From Pseudomonas crudilactis (lineage in GTDB: Bacteria > Pseudomonadota > Gammaproteobacteria > Pseudomonadales > Pseudomonadaceae), in the NCBI RefSeq assembly GCF_013433315.1, contig NZ_WXVV01000027.1, forward strand, positions 1-64,000: a stretch of DNA of 64,000 nt, in the 5' to 3' direction. Below the pieces are notes generated by a model. It saw nothing but the letters and a program-made list of their open reading frames with translations. It had not been told where the DNA came from and did no database searches. Shown one piece after another: positions 8,850 through 17,838 of the stretch (positions are counted from its first letter, which is position 1; each line of letters starts with the position of its first letter). The position numbers and the translations under genes are program-made.

Positions 8850-10228
8850 ATCACCCGCGAGAAACGCTGGCGGTTCTGCTGCTCAAGGTAGGCATCAAAC
8901 ACCATGCATACCGAGCGCACCAGCAGACGCCCCGCCGGCAACACCTCGATTCGTTCGCGATCCAGCTCTATCAGGCCATCGCTGGCCATGCCTTGCAGTT
9001 GCGGCCACAGCGCGCCGAAATAACCCTGAAAATCGATGTTGAACTGCTGCTCGATCTCGGCGAATTCCAGGCTGAAATTGCAGATCAGTTGCTGGATCAC
9101 CGCACGCCGCAAGCGATCATCGGCGTTGCACACCAGACCCCGGCTGGTCGCCAGTTGCGCGGCAGCGAGGGTGTTCTGATAGGCGTTGAGGTCGCTGCTG
9201 TTCTGGCAGTAAAGGTCGCCGATCTGACTAATGGCCGACACCCCCAGACCAATCAAATCGCAATGACCGTGGGTGGTGTAACCCTGGAAGTTGCGTTGCA
9301 GGGTCTGCTCTTCCTGGGCAATCGCCAGTTCATCATCGGGCAGGGCGAAGTGATCCATGCCGATGTAACGATAGCCAGCGGCGGTGAGCTGTTCGATGGT
9401 GCGCTCGAGCATTTCCAGTTTCTGCGCCGGCGCCGGCAACTCATTGCCATTGATCCGCCGCTGCGGCATGAAGCGCTCCGGCAAGTGCGCATAGTTGAAC
9501 ACCGAGAGTCGATCCGGTTGCAGGCTGATCACTTCCTCGACGGTGCGGGCGAAGTTTTCCGGGGTCTGTTTGGGCAAGCCGTAGATCAAGTCGATATTGA
9601 TTGAACGAAATTGCAGGGTGCGCGCGGCATCGATCACCGCACGGGTTTCTTCCAGGCTTTGCAGGCGATTGACCGCGCGCTGTACGGCCGGATCGAGGTC
9701 TTGCAGGCCGATGCTGACCCGGTTGAAACCGAGTTCGCGCAGCAGGCCCATGGTCGACCAGTCGGCTTCGCGCGGGTCGATCTCGATGCCGTAGTCGCCG
9801 GAGTCGTCATCCAGCAGATTGAAATGTTTGCGCAGGTGCGCCATCAACTGCCGCAGTTCGTCGTGGCTGAGAAAGGTCGGCGTGCCGCCACCAAAGTGCA
9901 GTTGTTCGACTTTCTGTGCCGGGTCGAGATGACAGGCGATCAGCTGGATTTCCTGCTCCAGCCGCTGCAAGTACGGCAGCGCGCGGCCGCGATCCTTGGT
10001 GATGACTTTGTTGCAGGCGCAGTAGTAGCAAATGTTCGCGCAGAACGGCACATGCACGTACAGCGACAAGGGGCGCAGGGCCTTGCGGCTGTCGCGCAGG
10101 GCATGGAACAGGTCGAAGGTGCCGACCTGACTGTGGAATTGCACAGCCGTCGGATAAGAGGTGTAGCGCGGCCCCGCCAGGTCGTAGCGGCGGATCAGAT
10201 CAGAGTCCCAACGAATGGCGTCGAGCAT
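8846..10228 (-). CDS. hemN: Oxygen-independent coproporphyrinogen III oxidase
   Basis: A 460-residue radical SAM enzyme converting coproporphyrinogen III to protoporphyrinogen IX without oxygen. The cluster motif C63-x3-C67-x2-C70 with the extra C72 (FCANICYYCAC) is the HemN signature. HFGGGTPTFL follows and the C-terminal HemN domain is intact; length is normal. A perfect ANR box is centred about 71 bp upstream, which would put the transcription start near 10258 with a 30-nt leader. It supplies heme for the cbb3 oxidases encoded nearby when oxygen is low. Confidence 0.97.
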   Translation of the reverse strand: MLDAIRWDSDLIRRYDLAGPRYTSYPTAVQFHSQVGTFDLFHALRDSRKALRPLSLYVHVPFCANICYYCACNKVITKDRGRALPYLQRLEQEIQLIACHLDPAQKVEQLHFGGGTPTFLSHDELRQLMAHLRKHFNLLDDDSGDYGIEIDPREADWSTMGLLRELGFNRVSIGLQDLDPAVQRAVNRLQSLEETRAVIDAARTLQFRSINIDLIYGLPKQTPENFARTVEEVISLQPDRLSVFNYAHLPERFMPQRRINGNELPAPAQKLEMLERTIEQLTAAGYRYIGMDHFALPDDELAIAQEEQTLQRNFQGYTTHGHCDLIGLGVSAISQIGDLYCQNSSDLNAYQNTLAAAQLATSRGLVCNADDRLRRAVIQQLICNFSLEFAEIEQQFNIDFQGYFGALWPQLQGMASDGLIELDRERIEVLPAGRLLVRSVCMVFDAYLEQQNRQRFSRVI

Positions 10229-10292
10229 GCGGGCATTCCCCCGGATAGGCTGGCAGTGTGAGCGAGTCTATCGGGGGGCGGCGATGGGGCTG

Positions 10293-10306
10293 TTGATTTG
10301 CATCAA
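10293..10306 (-). promoter_or_regulatory. ANR/FNR box for hemN
   Basis: TTGATTTGCATCAA, a perfect match to the 14-bp ANR dyad TTGAY-N4-RTCAA. Centred at 10299.5; a class II position (-41.5) predicts a start near 10258, 30 nt before the hemN ATG. Confidence 0.88.
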
Positions 10307-10336
10307 CGGGGAGAGGTGTGTTGATCATGCAGGCCT

Positions 10337-10413
10337 CTTCGCGAGCAAGCTCGCTCCCACAGATTTTGTGTACGCCTTAAATCCCCTGTGGGAGCGAGCT
10401 TGCTCGCGAAGGC
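10337..10413. repeat. REP pair (REPIN)
   Basis: Inverted REP copies between the hemN promoter and the stop of the TauE/SafE-type gene. Confidence 0.9.
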
Positions 10414-10425
10414 CGCGCCGCCGAT

Positions 10426-11109
10426 CTAATGCCCCATCAACCAATGCTGATGCGGCCCGGGCAATGTCCAGATGCCAAACAGAATTACCAGCAAACCTCC
10501 GGCCATGCGCACGCTGCGCTTGCGCAAAATGGCGGTGACGCGTTCTGCCGCGAGGCCCGTGGCGAGCAGCACCGGCCAGGTGCCGAGGCCAAACGCAAGC
10601 ATCAACAATGCACTGTCCAGCGCATTGCCCTGACTCGCCGACCACAGCAACGTGCTGTAAACCAGCCCACAGGGCAGCCAGCCCCACAATGCGCCAAGCA
10701 ATAGCGCCCGAGGCAGACTCGACACCGGCAGCAAGCGGTTGGCGACCGGTTGAATGTAACGCCACAGACCGCGCCCGAGGCTTTCAATGCGCGTCAGCCC
10801 GCTCCACCATCCGGCCAGATACAAACCCATGGCGATCAGCAGCAACCCGGCCAGCACACGCATGAACAATGCGGCTGGACTGTTAGCCACCGCCCAGCCT
10901 GCAAGGCCAATCAGCAATCCGGCGGTGGCATAACTGAGGATTCGGCCCAGGTTGTACGCCAGCAGCAAACGAAAGCGTCGACTGCGCTGTTCCTTGGGAA
11001 TCGCCAGGGTCAGCGCGCCCATCAAACCGCCGCACATGCCCAGACAATGCCCGCCACCGAGCAGACCCAGGATCAATGCCGATACCAGCAAGGGCGCCAG
11101 TTCAAGCAT
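10426..11109 (-). CDS. TauE/SafE-type (UreH/DsbD-like) membrane protein of the cco cluster
   Basis: A 227-residue protein with about six hydrophobic segments and the Cys-containing motif GGHCLGMCGG near the N-terminus, plus GWLPCGLVY in the centre. These are hallmarks of the DsbD-transmembrane/UreH-like family that accompanies cbb3 assembly genes in gammaproteobacteria. The Cys and His residues in the membrane suggest metal or thiol handling, probably copper, but that is inferred from context. Its start overlaps the ccoS stop by 8 bp, so it is probably the last gene of the ccoG-H-I-S operon. Confidence 0.82.
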   Translation of the reverse strand: MLELAPLLVSALILGLLGGGHCLGMCGGLMGALTLAIPKEQRSRRFRLLLAYNLGRILSYATAGLLIGLAGWAVANSPAALFMRVLAGLLLIAMGLYLAGWWSGLTRIESLGRGLWRYIQPVANRLLPVSSLPRALLLGALWGWLPCGLVYSTLLWSASQGNALDSALLMLAFGLGTWPVLLATGLAAERVTAILRKRSVRMAGGLLVILFGIWTLPGPHQHWLMGH

Positions 11110-11314
11110 GGGGTGGGGCCTTGTCGTCCGGTTTGTTGGGGTTGGCTTCGTCCACGGCGGCGGTGTGGTTAGGATCCTGATCGTCGAAGAGGATGCTGTG
11201 CGCCGGGCCGTCGAGGTCGTCGTACTGGCCGCTGTCCACTGCCCAGAAGAAGATGTAAACGGCGATGGCCACGATCAGCAGGGCGGCCGGGATCATCACG
11301 TAGAGAGCTGGCAT
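11102..11314 (-). CDS. ccoS: cbb3 oxidase maturation protein CcoS
   Basis: A 70-residue single-span protein (MPALYVMIPAALLIVAIAVYIFFWAV) with the CcoS/FixS signature: SGQYDDLDGPAHSILFDD. It is needed for heme and copper insertion into cbb3 oxidase. It follows ccoI by 24 bp. Confidence 0.95.
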   Translation of the reverse strand: MPALYVMIPAALLIVAIAVYIFFWAVDSGQYDDLDGPAHSILFDDQDPNHTAAVDEANPNKPDDKAPPHA

Positions 11315-11338
11315 CTGTACTCCAGGCGCCCGCGCGGC

Positions 11339-13789
11339 TCAGGCCGGCAGCGGACGGGTTTCTGACCGGGTGCTGACGGGCGGCGAACTCGGCAGGCGAG
11401 TCAGGCGCAGGGCATTGAGCACCACGGTCAACGAACTGATCGACATGCCGACGGCGGCCCACACCGGAGTGATCCAGCCGAGGGCGGCGAACGGCAACAT
11501 GAGGCCATTGTACAGCGCCGCCCACAGCAGGTTCTCGATGATTACCCGGCGGGTGCGCCGCGCGAGCGAGAAGGCTTGGACCAGGGCGTCGAGGCGATTG
11601 GACAGCAGCACTGCATCGGCGCTGGTTTTCGCCAGATCGGTGGCTGAACCCATGGCCACGCTGATATCAGCGGCAGCCAGCACCGGCACGTCGTTGACGC
11701 CGTCGCCGAGCATCAGCACCTTGCGGCCTTCCTTGTGCAGTTGTTGCAGCACTTGCAGTTTGTCGTCCGGGCGCAAGCCGCCACGGGCCTCGTCGATGCC
11801 CAGTTCGGCGGCGACGCTGGCGACCATCGGCGAACTGTCGCCGGACAGCAGCAACGTACGCCAGCCACGTGCCTTGCACGCGGCGAGCAGCGCGGGGGCG
11901 TCATCACGCAAGCGGTCGTCGAGGACGAACCACGCCAGTGGCCCTTGAATGTCGCCGAGCAGCAGCCATTGGCCGGCCTCATCCGGCATCGACAGTGTTG
12001 CAGTGCCGCTGAGGGCGCAGACAAATTCCGCCTGGCCGATGCGCAGGCGCTGTCCGCCAACCAGCCCGTCGAGGCCAAGCCCCGGTGTGCTGTGGACTTC
12101 TTCGGCAGCCAGCGGCGCACGGCCAAAGGCGCGGGCAATCGGGTGTTCCGAACGGTTTTCCAGCGCGGCGGCGAGGCTCAGGCATTGATCGCTGTCCTGC
12201 GCGCCGAGAGGGCGAATCGAGCGCAGCACCAGTCGACCTTCGGTAAGGGTGCCGGTCTTGTCGAAGATCACTGTGTCGATCTGATTCAAACCTTCCAGCA
12301 CATGCCCGCGCGTCAGCAGCAACCCGAGTTTGTGCAGGGTGCCGGTGGCGGCCGTCAGCGCGGTCGGCGTCGCCAGCGATAGCGCGCAAGGGCAGGTCGC
12401 AACGAGCATGGCGAGGACAATCCAGAACGCGCGCGACGAATCCAGTTCCCACCACAACAGGCCAATGGCCGCTGCGGCGATCAGCGACAGCAGGAGGAAC
12501 CATTGCGCAGCGCGGTCGGCGATTTCCGCCAGGCGCGGTTTTTCCGCCTGGGCGCGATCGAGCAGACGGACGATGGCCGACAGGCGTGTGTCTTGTCCCA
12601 GCGCCTGAACCTCCACGGTCAATGCGCCTTCGACGTTGAGCGTACCGGCGGTGACCGTATCGCCCCGGGTGCGCGGTTGCGGCAGGTACTCGCCGGTGAG
12701 CAGCGATTCATCGATGCTCGACTGGCCGTCGATGATTTTGCCGTCGGCCGGGAGGATCGATCCGGCTTGCACCAGAATCTTGTCGCCCAGGCGCAATTCG
12801 CTGAGCAGGATGCGCTCGCTCTGGCCGTTGTTGTCCAGACGCAGACATGAAGCGGGCAACAGATTCACTAGCTGGGCCGTGGCGGCGGCGGTGCGTTCGC
12901 GGGCGCGGCGTTCCAGATAGCGCCCGGCGAGCAGGAACAACGCAAACATCCCGACCGCATCGAAATACAGCTCGCCAACGCCGGTGATCGAGGTCCAGAT
13001 CCCGGCAATGTAGGCACTGCCGATCGCCAGCGACACCGAGACATCCATGGTCAGGTGACGCGTGCGCAGATCGCGCATCGCGCCTTTGAAGAACGGCGCG
13101 CAGCTGTAGAACACGATCGGTGTGGTCAGAAACAGCGCGACCCAGCGCAGGATCGTGTGCAGTTCGGGGCTGAGGTCGATGTTGAATTCCGGCCATGTCG
13201 CCATGGTCGCCATCATCGCCTGGAACCACAGCAATCCAGCCACGCCGAGTTGGCGCAGGGCCAGACGGTTTTCGCTGGCCAGTTGTTCGCTGGCGCGGTC
13301 GGCCTGATATGGGTGGGCGGCGTAGCCGATGTGGCGCAGTTCGGCGAGGATCTGACTCAGCGGTAATTGCGCGTCGGCCCAGCTCACGTGCAAGCGATGG
13401 TTGGACAGGTTCAGTCGCGCTTCGGCCACGGCGGGCAGCGTGCGCAAGTGTTTCTCGATCAGCCAGCCGCAGGCGGCGCAACTGATGCCTTCCATCAACA
13501 GGGTGGTTTCGGCCAGATCGCCTTCGTGACGGACGAAGGGTTGCTGCACATCGGCGCGGTCGTACAGCGCCAGTTCGTCGGTCAGTTGCACCGGCAGCGC
13601 TTGCGGATTGGCTGAAGCTTCGCTGCGATGTTGGTAGTAGCTTTCCAGGCCGCCGGCGACGATGGCTTCGGCCACGGCCTGACAGCCCGGGCAGCAGAAC
13701 TCGCGGGACTCCCCGAGTACGACAGCGGTGAAGCGGCTACCGGTCGGGACGGGCAGGGCGCAGTGGTAACAGGGGAGTGGGGTGGTCAT
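11339..13789 (-). CDS. ccoI: Copper-translocating P1B-type ATPase CcoI
   Basis: An 816-residue copper ATPase. The N-terminus has a ferredoxin-like Cys module (CYHCALP ... CCPGCQ), then a heavy-metal-associated domain with GISCAACGWLIEK. The core has TGEYLP (actuator), ATCPCALSLATP (CPC membrane site), DKTGTLTEG (phosphorylated Asp) and GDGVNDVPVL. It exports copper to the periplasm for insertion into the CuB site of cbb3 oxidase. It is separated from ccoH by 190 bp containing a repeat pair. Confidence 0.96.
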   Translation of the reverse strand: MTTPLPCYHCALPVPTGSRFTAVVLGESREFCCPGCQAVAEAIVAGGLESYYQHRSEASANPQALPVQLTDELALYDRADVQQPFVRHEGDLAETTLLMEGISCAACGWLIEKHLRTLPAVAEARLNLSNHRLHVSWADAQLPLSQILAELRHIGYAAHPYQADRASEQLASENRLALRQLGVAGLLWFQAMMATMATWPEFNIDLSPELHTILRWVALFLTTPIVFYSCAPFFKGAMRDLRTRHLTMDVSVSLAIGSAYIAGIWTSITGVGELYFDAVGMFALFLLAGRYLERRARERTAAATAQLVNLLPASCLRLDNNGQSERILLSELRLGDKILVQAGSILPADGKIIDGQSSIDESLLTGEYLPQPRTRGDTVTAGTLNVEGALTVEVQALGQDTRLSAIVRLLDRAQAEKPRLAEIADRAAQWFLLLSLIAAAAIGLLWWELDSSRAFWIVLAMLVATCPCALSLATPTALTAATGTLHKLGLLLTRGHVLEGLNQIDTVIFDKTGTLTEGRLVLRSIRPLGAQDSDQCLSLAAALENRSEHPIARAFGRAPLAAEEVHSTPGLGLDGLVGGQRLRIGQAEFVCALSGTATLSMPDEAGQWLLLGDIQGPLAWFVLDDRLRDDAPALLAACKARGWRTLLLSGDSSPMVASVAAELGIDEARGGLRPDDKLQVLQQLHKEGRKVLMLGDGVNDVPVLAAADISVAMGSATDLAKTSADAVLLSNRLDALVQAFSLARRTRRVIIENLLWAALYNGLMLPFAALGWITPVWAAVGMSISSLTVVLNALRLTRLPSSPPVSTRSETRPLPA

Positions 13790-13834
13790 GGCATCGTTGA
13801 GGGGGTAAGCCCTTGCATTGGAGTTGTCCGCTTG

Positions 13835-13965
13835 CCCTCACCCCAGCCCTTTCCCGGAGGGAGAGGGAGCCGATCGGTGTGAGCCTGGATTTTCACTGTC
13901 ATACACAAAACGTGCAAACGCTCGAGATCAGTTCCCTCTCCTGGGGGAGAGGGCTAGGGTGAGGG
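13835..13965. repeat. Inverted CTCACCC-type intergenic repeat pair
   Basis: The left copy begins CCCTCACCCCAGCCC and contains an internal CCCGGAGGG palindrome; the right copy ends GGGCTAGGGTGAGGG. It sits inside the cco assembly operon between ccoH and ccoI. The same family recurs at 25.6-26.3 kb. Confidence 0.85.
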
Positions 13966-13980
13966 GGCTTTTGAAGTTGT

Positions 13981-14520
13981 TTACTTCTTCAAGTCTTCGG
14001 CACCTTGCAGCGGCTCATCACCCAGCAGCAAATCCTTGTCATGGCTGACCAGTTCTTCTTCGAACATGCGCCACACATGGTCATCCTGACTGCCGAGCAA
14101 TTCGACAAACCGGCGACCTTCAACCTTGTCGCCCAATTGCCCAATGTAGCGGCCCGTTTCAGTCTCGCTGCGAGTCAGGACGATCTTGCGATCCTTCTCC
14201 GGCTGAGTCGGCGAGATCAGGTTCAATTCCAGCGTCTTCGGTTGGCTGTCACCGCTCAAGCGCAGATCGACCTCGCCAGTGACGCCATCAAGATGCACAG
14301 CCGCACGCATCTTCAGATTCTGCGCCAACAATTCACGGTCCAGCGAACGGTTGATGCCTTTGCCCGCCTCGTAGTAGTTGTCGTTGACCAGGTTGTCCGG
14401 GTTGTTCACCGCGATGGTCACCATCGACAGGGTCAGGGTCACCGAACAGGCCAGAATCCCGATGATGATCCAAGGCCAAAGGTGCTTGTACCAAGGACTT
14501 GCGGCGTTTGCTGCGGGCAT
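13981..14520 (-). CDS. ccoH: cbb3 assembly protein CcoH (FixH family)
   Basis: A 179-residue protein with one N-terminal membrane span (WPWIIIGILACSVTLTLSMVTIAV) followed by a periplasmic domain starting DNYYEAGKGINRSLDRE, typical of FixH/CcoH. It stabilises early cbb3 assembly intermediates. GAGAG lies about 8 nt before the ATG at 14520. An in-frame ATG at 14535 overlaps the ccoG stop (ATGA) and could allow coupling, so the start is uncertain by 5 codons. Confidence 0.92.
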   Translation of the reverse strand: MPAANAASPWYKHLWPWIIIGILACSVTLTLSMVTIAVNNPDNLVNDNYYEAGKGINRSLDRELLAQNLKMRAAVHLDGVTGEVDLRLSGDSQPKTLELNLISPTQPEKDRKIVLTRSETETGRYIGQLGDKVEGRRFVELLGSQDDHVWRMFEEELVSHDKDLLLGDEPLQGAEDLKK

Positions 14521-14531
14521 GTTCAGTTCTC

Positions 14532-15947
14532 TCAACGGATTTGTGGGCCGATGAATCGGCTCTTGGCTTCAACGTGGACGCTGTCGTCATCGGCATCCTT
14601 GAGGATGAATTTCACCTCGTTGGTGCTCGATGGCAATTGTTCCGGTGCGCTCGACAACTCCACCGGCATGCTGACGATATCGCCGGCCGCGACCTTGATC
14701 TCGCGTTTGCCTTGCAGGCGCAGGTCGGGCAGGCCGGCGGCTTCCAGCACGTAAGTGTGGTCGCGCTGATCCTTGTTCATGATTTTCAGGCTGTAGACGT
14801 TTTCGATCCGGCCTTCGGCGTTTTCGCGGTACAGCACGCGGTCCTTGCTGACGTCGAAACCGACCAGCGAGCGCATGACGAACGCGGTGACCAACAGGCT
14901 GATCATCGCCAGCAGCACCACGGCATAACCGATCAGGCGCGGCCGCAGTTTATGGGTTTTCTGCCCTGACAGGTTGTGCTCGGTGGTGTAGCTGATCAGG
15001 CCGCGCGGGTAATCCATCTTGTCCATGATGCTGTCGCAGGCGTCGATGCACGCGGCGCAGCCGATGCACTCGATTTGCAGGCCGTCGCGGATATCGATGC
15101 CGGTCGGGCAGACCTGCACGCACATGGTGCAATCGATGCAGTCACCGAGTCCCTGAGCCTTGTAGTCGACGCCTTTCTTGCGCGGGCCACGGCTTTCACC
15201 GCGACGCGGATCGTAGGAAACAATCAGCGTGTCCTTGTCGAACATCACGCTCTGGAAGCGTGCGTACGGGCACATGTAAATGCACACCTGCTCGCGCAGC
15301 CAGCCGGCGTTGCCGTAAGTGGCGAGGGTGAAGAAGCCGACCCAGAAATACGACCAGCCATCGGCTTGCCCTGTGAAGAACTCAAAGACCAGTTCGCGGA
15401 TCGGCGAGAAGTAGCCGACGAAGGTCATGCCAGTGACGAAACCGATCAGCAGCCACATAGAGTGCTTGGCGGCTTTGCGCAGAAACTTGTTGGCGCTCAT
15501 CGGCGCCTTGTCGAGCTTGATGCGCTGGTTGCGGTCGCCTTCGGTGACCTTCTCGCACCACATGAAAATCCACGTCCACACACTTTGCGGACAGGTGTAA
15601 CCGCACCAGACCCGGCCGGCATACACGGTGATGAAGAACAGGCCGAACGCGGCAATGATCAACAGGCCTGAAAGCAGAATGAAATCCTGCGGCCAGAAGG
15701 TCGCGCCGAAGATGAAGAACTTGCGTTCCGGCAGGTTCCACCACACGGCCTGATGGCCGCCCCAGTTCAGCCACACCGTACCGAAATACAGCAGGAACAA
15801 TGCGGCACCGCCCATCATCCGCAGATTGCGGAACAGGCCAGTGAAAGCGCGGGTGTAGATTTTTTCTCGAGAGGCGTAAAGATCAACGCTGTTGTTCGCG
15901 TTTTTGCTCGGTGGTGTGACGTCGTGTACCGGAATCTGGTTGCTCAT
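14532..15947 (-). CDS. ccoG: cbb3 maturation cupric reductase CcoG
   Basis: A 471-residue membrane protein. Several spans are visible, including one near residues 70-95. It has the WCGYTCPQSVWTWIFMWCEK motif and two [4Fe-4S] ferredoxin motifs: CIDCTMCVQVCPTG and CIGCAACIDACD. The C-terminal FixG Ig-like domain ends at SRFIGPQIR. CcoG reduces Cu(II) to Cu(I) for cbb3 assembly. The second of two adjacent ATGs (15947) has the better spacing (7 nt) from GGGA. A near-perfect ANR box lies about 175 bp upstream. Confidence 0.96.
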   Translation of the reverse strand: MSNQIPVHDVTPPSKNANNSVDLYASREKIYTRAFTGLFRNLRMMGGAALFLLYFGTVWLNWGGHQAVWWNLPERKFFIFGATFWPQDFILLSGLLIIAAFGLFFITVYAGRVWCGYTCPQSVWTWIFMWCEKVTEGDRNQRIKLDKAPMSANKFLRKAAKHSMWLLIGFVTGMTFVGYFSPIRELVFEFFTGQADGWSYFWVGFFTLATYGNAGWLREQVCIYMCPYARFQSVMFDKDTLIVSYDPRRGESRGPRKKGVDYKAQGLGDCIDCTMCVQVCPTGIDIRDGLQIECIGCAACIDACDSIMDKMDYPRGLISYTTEHNLSGQKTHKLRPRLIGYAVVLLAMISLLVTAFVMRSLVGFDVSKDRVLYRENAEGRIENVYSLKIMNKDQRDHTYVLEAAGLPDLRLQGKREIKVAAGDIVSMPVELSSAPEQLPSSTNEVKFILKDADDDSVHVEAKSRFIGPQIR

Positions 15948-16114
15948 CATTGCATCCCACGGCAGTGGAAAAATGCCTCGGTCGATACGTGCCAACCAAG
16001 GTCAAAAAGGGGCGTTGCAGTGGCGCAATGATACGCCTGTCACGCCGACGAACGGGTGCGACCTTTGGTCGCGTTGGGGGAAGGGTGTAAATGGTGTAGC
16101 AGATGGAACAAGTC

Positions 16115-16128
16115 ATGATCCAGATCAA
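16115..16128 (-). promoter_or_regulatory. ANR-like box for ccoG operon
   Basis: Read on the minus strand as TTGATCTGGATCAT, one mismatch from TTGAY-N4-RTCAA (last base). It lies between the small gene at 16182 and ccoG, oriented to serve ccoGHIS. Confidence 0.7.
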
Positions 16129-16149
16129 TTGACTATAGACGATGCATGA

Positions 16150-16171
16150 GACTCGCTCTGACGAGCGAGTC
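16150..16171 (-). terminator. Hairpin downstream of the small gene
   Basis: Perfect 9-bp inverted repeat GACTCGCTC/GAGCGAGTC with a 4-nt loop, just 3' of the small gene on the minus strand. There is no clear T run, so it may stabilise RNA rather than terminate. Confidence 0.45.
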
Positions 16172-16181
16172 CCTGCCTTGT

Positions 16182-16358
16182 TCAGATCAGCCGTCCGCCG
16201 CCGAGACTGTCGAGCCCGCTTTCGGGTTTTTTTTTGACCACGTCGACGGTTGTGGCGTCATCACTGTCCTGGTGCTGCGTATTGAAGGTGTCGGTGTCAG
16301 AGTTGACATAGGTGAAATCCTCATGGGATTGCACACAATCATGATCAGCTTCTCGCAT
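16182..16358 (-). CDS. Small acidic protein, 58 residues, unknown
   Basis: A short open frame on the minus strand, from an ATG at 16358 with an AAGGAAG ribosome site 8 nt upstream, to TGA at 16182. Codon use is G/C-rich at third positions, as in neighbouring genes. The protein is very acidic in its first 40 residues (DSDTDT and DSDD stretches), then has a KKK patch and ends LDSLGGGRLI. No signal peptide or membrane span. The KKK is encoded within nine consecutive A, which on the other strand is a T run. It lies beside an AT-rich stretch. No family recognised. Confidence 0.6.
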   Translation of the reverse strand: MREADHDCVQSHEDFTYVNSDTDTFNTQHQDSDDATTVDVVKKKPESGLDSLGGGRLI

Positions 16359-16390
16359 GGTTATCTTCCTTGGAATCTATTGATGTATGA

Positions 16391-16418
16391 GGCGCTCTGA
16401 CAATGTGCGTCAGGCGCC
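16391..16418. other. Inverted repeat upstream of the small gene
   Basis: Arms GGCGC-t-CTGAC and GTCAG-GCGCC around a 7-nt centre, 33 bp before the small gene's ATG. It could be a leader hairpin or operator. The stretch 16419-16657 is AT-rich (TAAATTAATTAAT) and holds nothing else I can name; it presumably contains the promoter of the next gene. Confidence 0.4.
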
Positions 16419-16657
16419 AATAAAAGTTACTGCTCGCTGAAAGTCGAGTCCAGCGGACATTCGTCTCATTTTATGAGCGTCTTGTGTAAGGAGGAAGTTA
16501 ACCTTAGTTGCGCTTTGCAAGTGGGATGATGTTGGTCTGGAAATAAAATAAATTAATTAATCTGCGCTGTATGTTTGAGGACTATAAGATTTTCGAATAG
16601 CGTGAAGTTGACGGCGCGAGGTCGTCAGTTTATTCGACTAAATGGAAGTGTTATGTG

Positions 16658-17662
16658 ATGGCTAATAATAAAGTGGCAAGTTTGTTTGTGGGTGCGTATT
16701 TATTGTTTTCGGTATTCATGGCCCACGCAGTGCCTGATGCACCGAAGCACATGGTGTTCGCATCGGACACGCAATATCCCTGGACAGACAAGACGGACAG
16801 CAGAACACCTGAATCCGATGAGGAGTTCACCACGCGTTCGAAGTGGTTGGTAGAAAGTCAGCTGGCAAGTATTGCAGACTTTCGAACTCGTAATGGATCG
16901 CAGTCGACTATCCCTTTGATGATTAACGGTGATATCACTGCGTTCGGCCATGGCTGGCAGCGTGACTATATGGCGGCGGCATTGAAGCGGCACTTCGGTA
17001 CGAATTATCTGTATGGCCTGGGCAATCATGATTATGAAAATAATGTAGATGACTGCTTCAGTAACAGCTGTGCAGCGGGGAGCATTGTCCAATTCAAAGA
17101 GTATCATGAAGGCAAGGTGGATAGTTTTGATCTGACGATTAGTGGCAGTGTGGTCAACAGACTTTATTCGGGGAGTCTTGCTTATTCAAAGACTATCGGT
17201 GACGTCCATTTGGTTCAACTCAATAATGAGCCGACCTACACAACACGGATAGCTCATTTTTTGAATCCGACGACGTTCGAAATAAACAGTGCACTGGACT
17301 GGCTCGAGAAGGATCTTCGCTTGGCGAGAGTTCAGGGTCACGCCATCATCATCAATATGCACAAACCGTTTGAGATGAAGGGCAGTCCCAGCCAGCAGAA
17401 GCGCTTTATCGAAATGCTCAAGACCTATAAGGTCACCGCAGTATTTGCCGGTCATCTGCACAAGGATGGCGGTAGTTCGTATTGGTTGGGGAATGTGCCG
17501 ATGTACCTGAGTGGCGCCACTTCTCAACAAACTTACCTGATCACCAGTTTTACTGAAGATCGCAAGCAGTTGCAGATTTATCTGGTGAAGAACAATCAAT
17601 GGCGAAACCGCGAGTTGATCGACACCGTTCCGGTGCAATCCATTTGGGCCAATCGTCCCTGA
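16658..17662 (+). CDS. Secreted calcineurin-type metallophosphoesterase
   Basis: A 334-residue protein with a signal peptide ending AHA (cleavage near residue 24), so periplasmic or secreted. The metallophosphoesterase fold is seen in FASDTQYPW (first metal Asp), LMINGDIT, GLGNHDYENN (the GNHD motif), IINMHKP and FAGHLHKDGG (the GHxH motif). The substrate is unknown. The ATG at 16658 with GGAAG 9 nt upstream is preferred over the GTG at 16655. Base composition is lower in GC than the neighbours, with several A/T-ending codons and an AT-rich upstream region, which suggests acquisition by transfer. It interrupts the space between ccoG and the ccoNOQP operons. Confidence 0.82.
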   Translation: MANNKVASLFVGAYLLFSVFMAHAVPDAPKHMVFASDTQYPWTDKTDSRTPESDEEFTTRSKWLVESQLASIADFRTRNGSQSTIPLMINGDITAFGHGWQRDYMAAALKRHFGTNYLYGLGNHDYENNVDDCFSNSCAAGSIVQFKEYHEGKVDSFDLTISGSVVNRLYSGSLAYSKTIGDVHLVQLNNEPTYTTRIAHFLNPTTFEINSALDWLEKDLRLARVQGHAIIINMHKPFEMKGSPSQQKRFIEMLKTYKVTAVFAGHLHKDGGSSYWLGNVPMYLSGATSQQTYLITSFTEDRKQLQIYLVKNNQWRNRELIDTVPVQSIWANRP

Positions 17663-17838
17663 AAGCGGGCTCGTGGAGTTCGGCGAGGTTTTTTTGCCTG
17701 GTGTCGAACGTGGCCGTCAGTGGTGCCTTTTCGCGACCGGGTGCGTGAGACGACAGGCGAGTGCGGCGAGTGGCGACAGTTGCACTCCGGCAACCTTTGC
17801 AGTGCAGCAAGCGCTCCCACTGTCGATGCGAATGCGTT

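Noticed and set aside
16146..16400. Plus-strand 84-codon frame opposite the small acidic gene
   Set aside because: It has no ribosome site, runs through a T9 tract as FFF and overlaps both hairpins; the minus-strand frame has the better signals.
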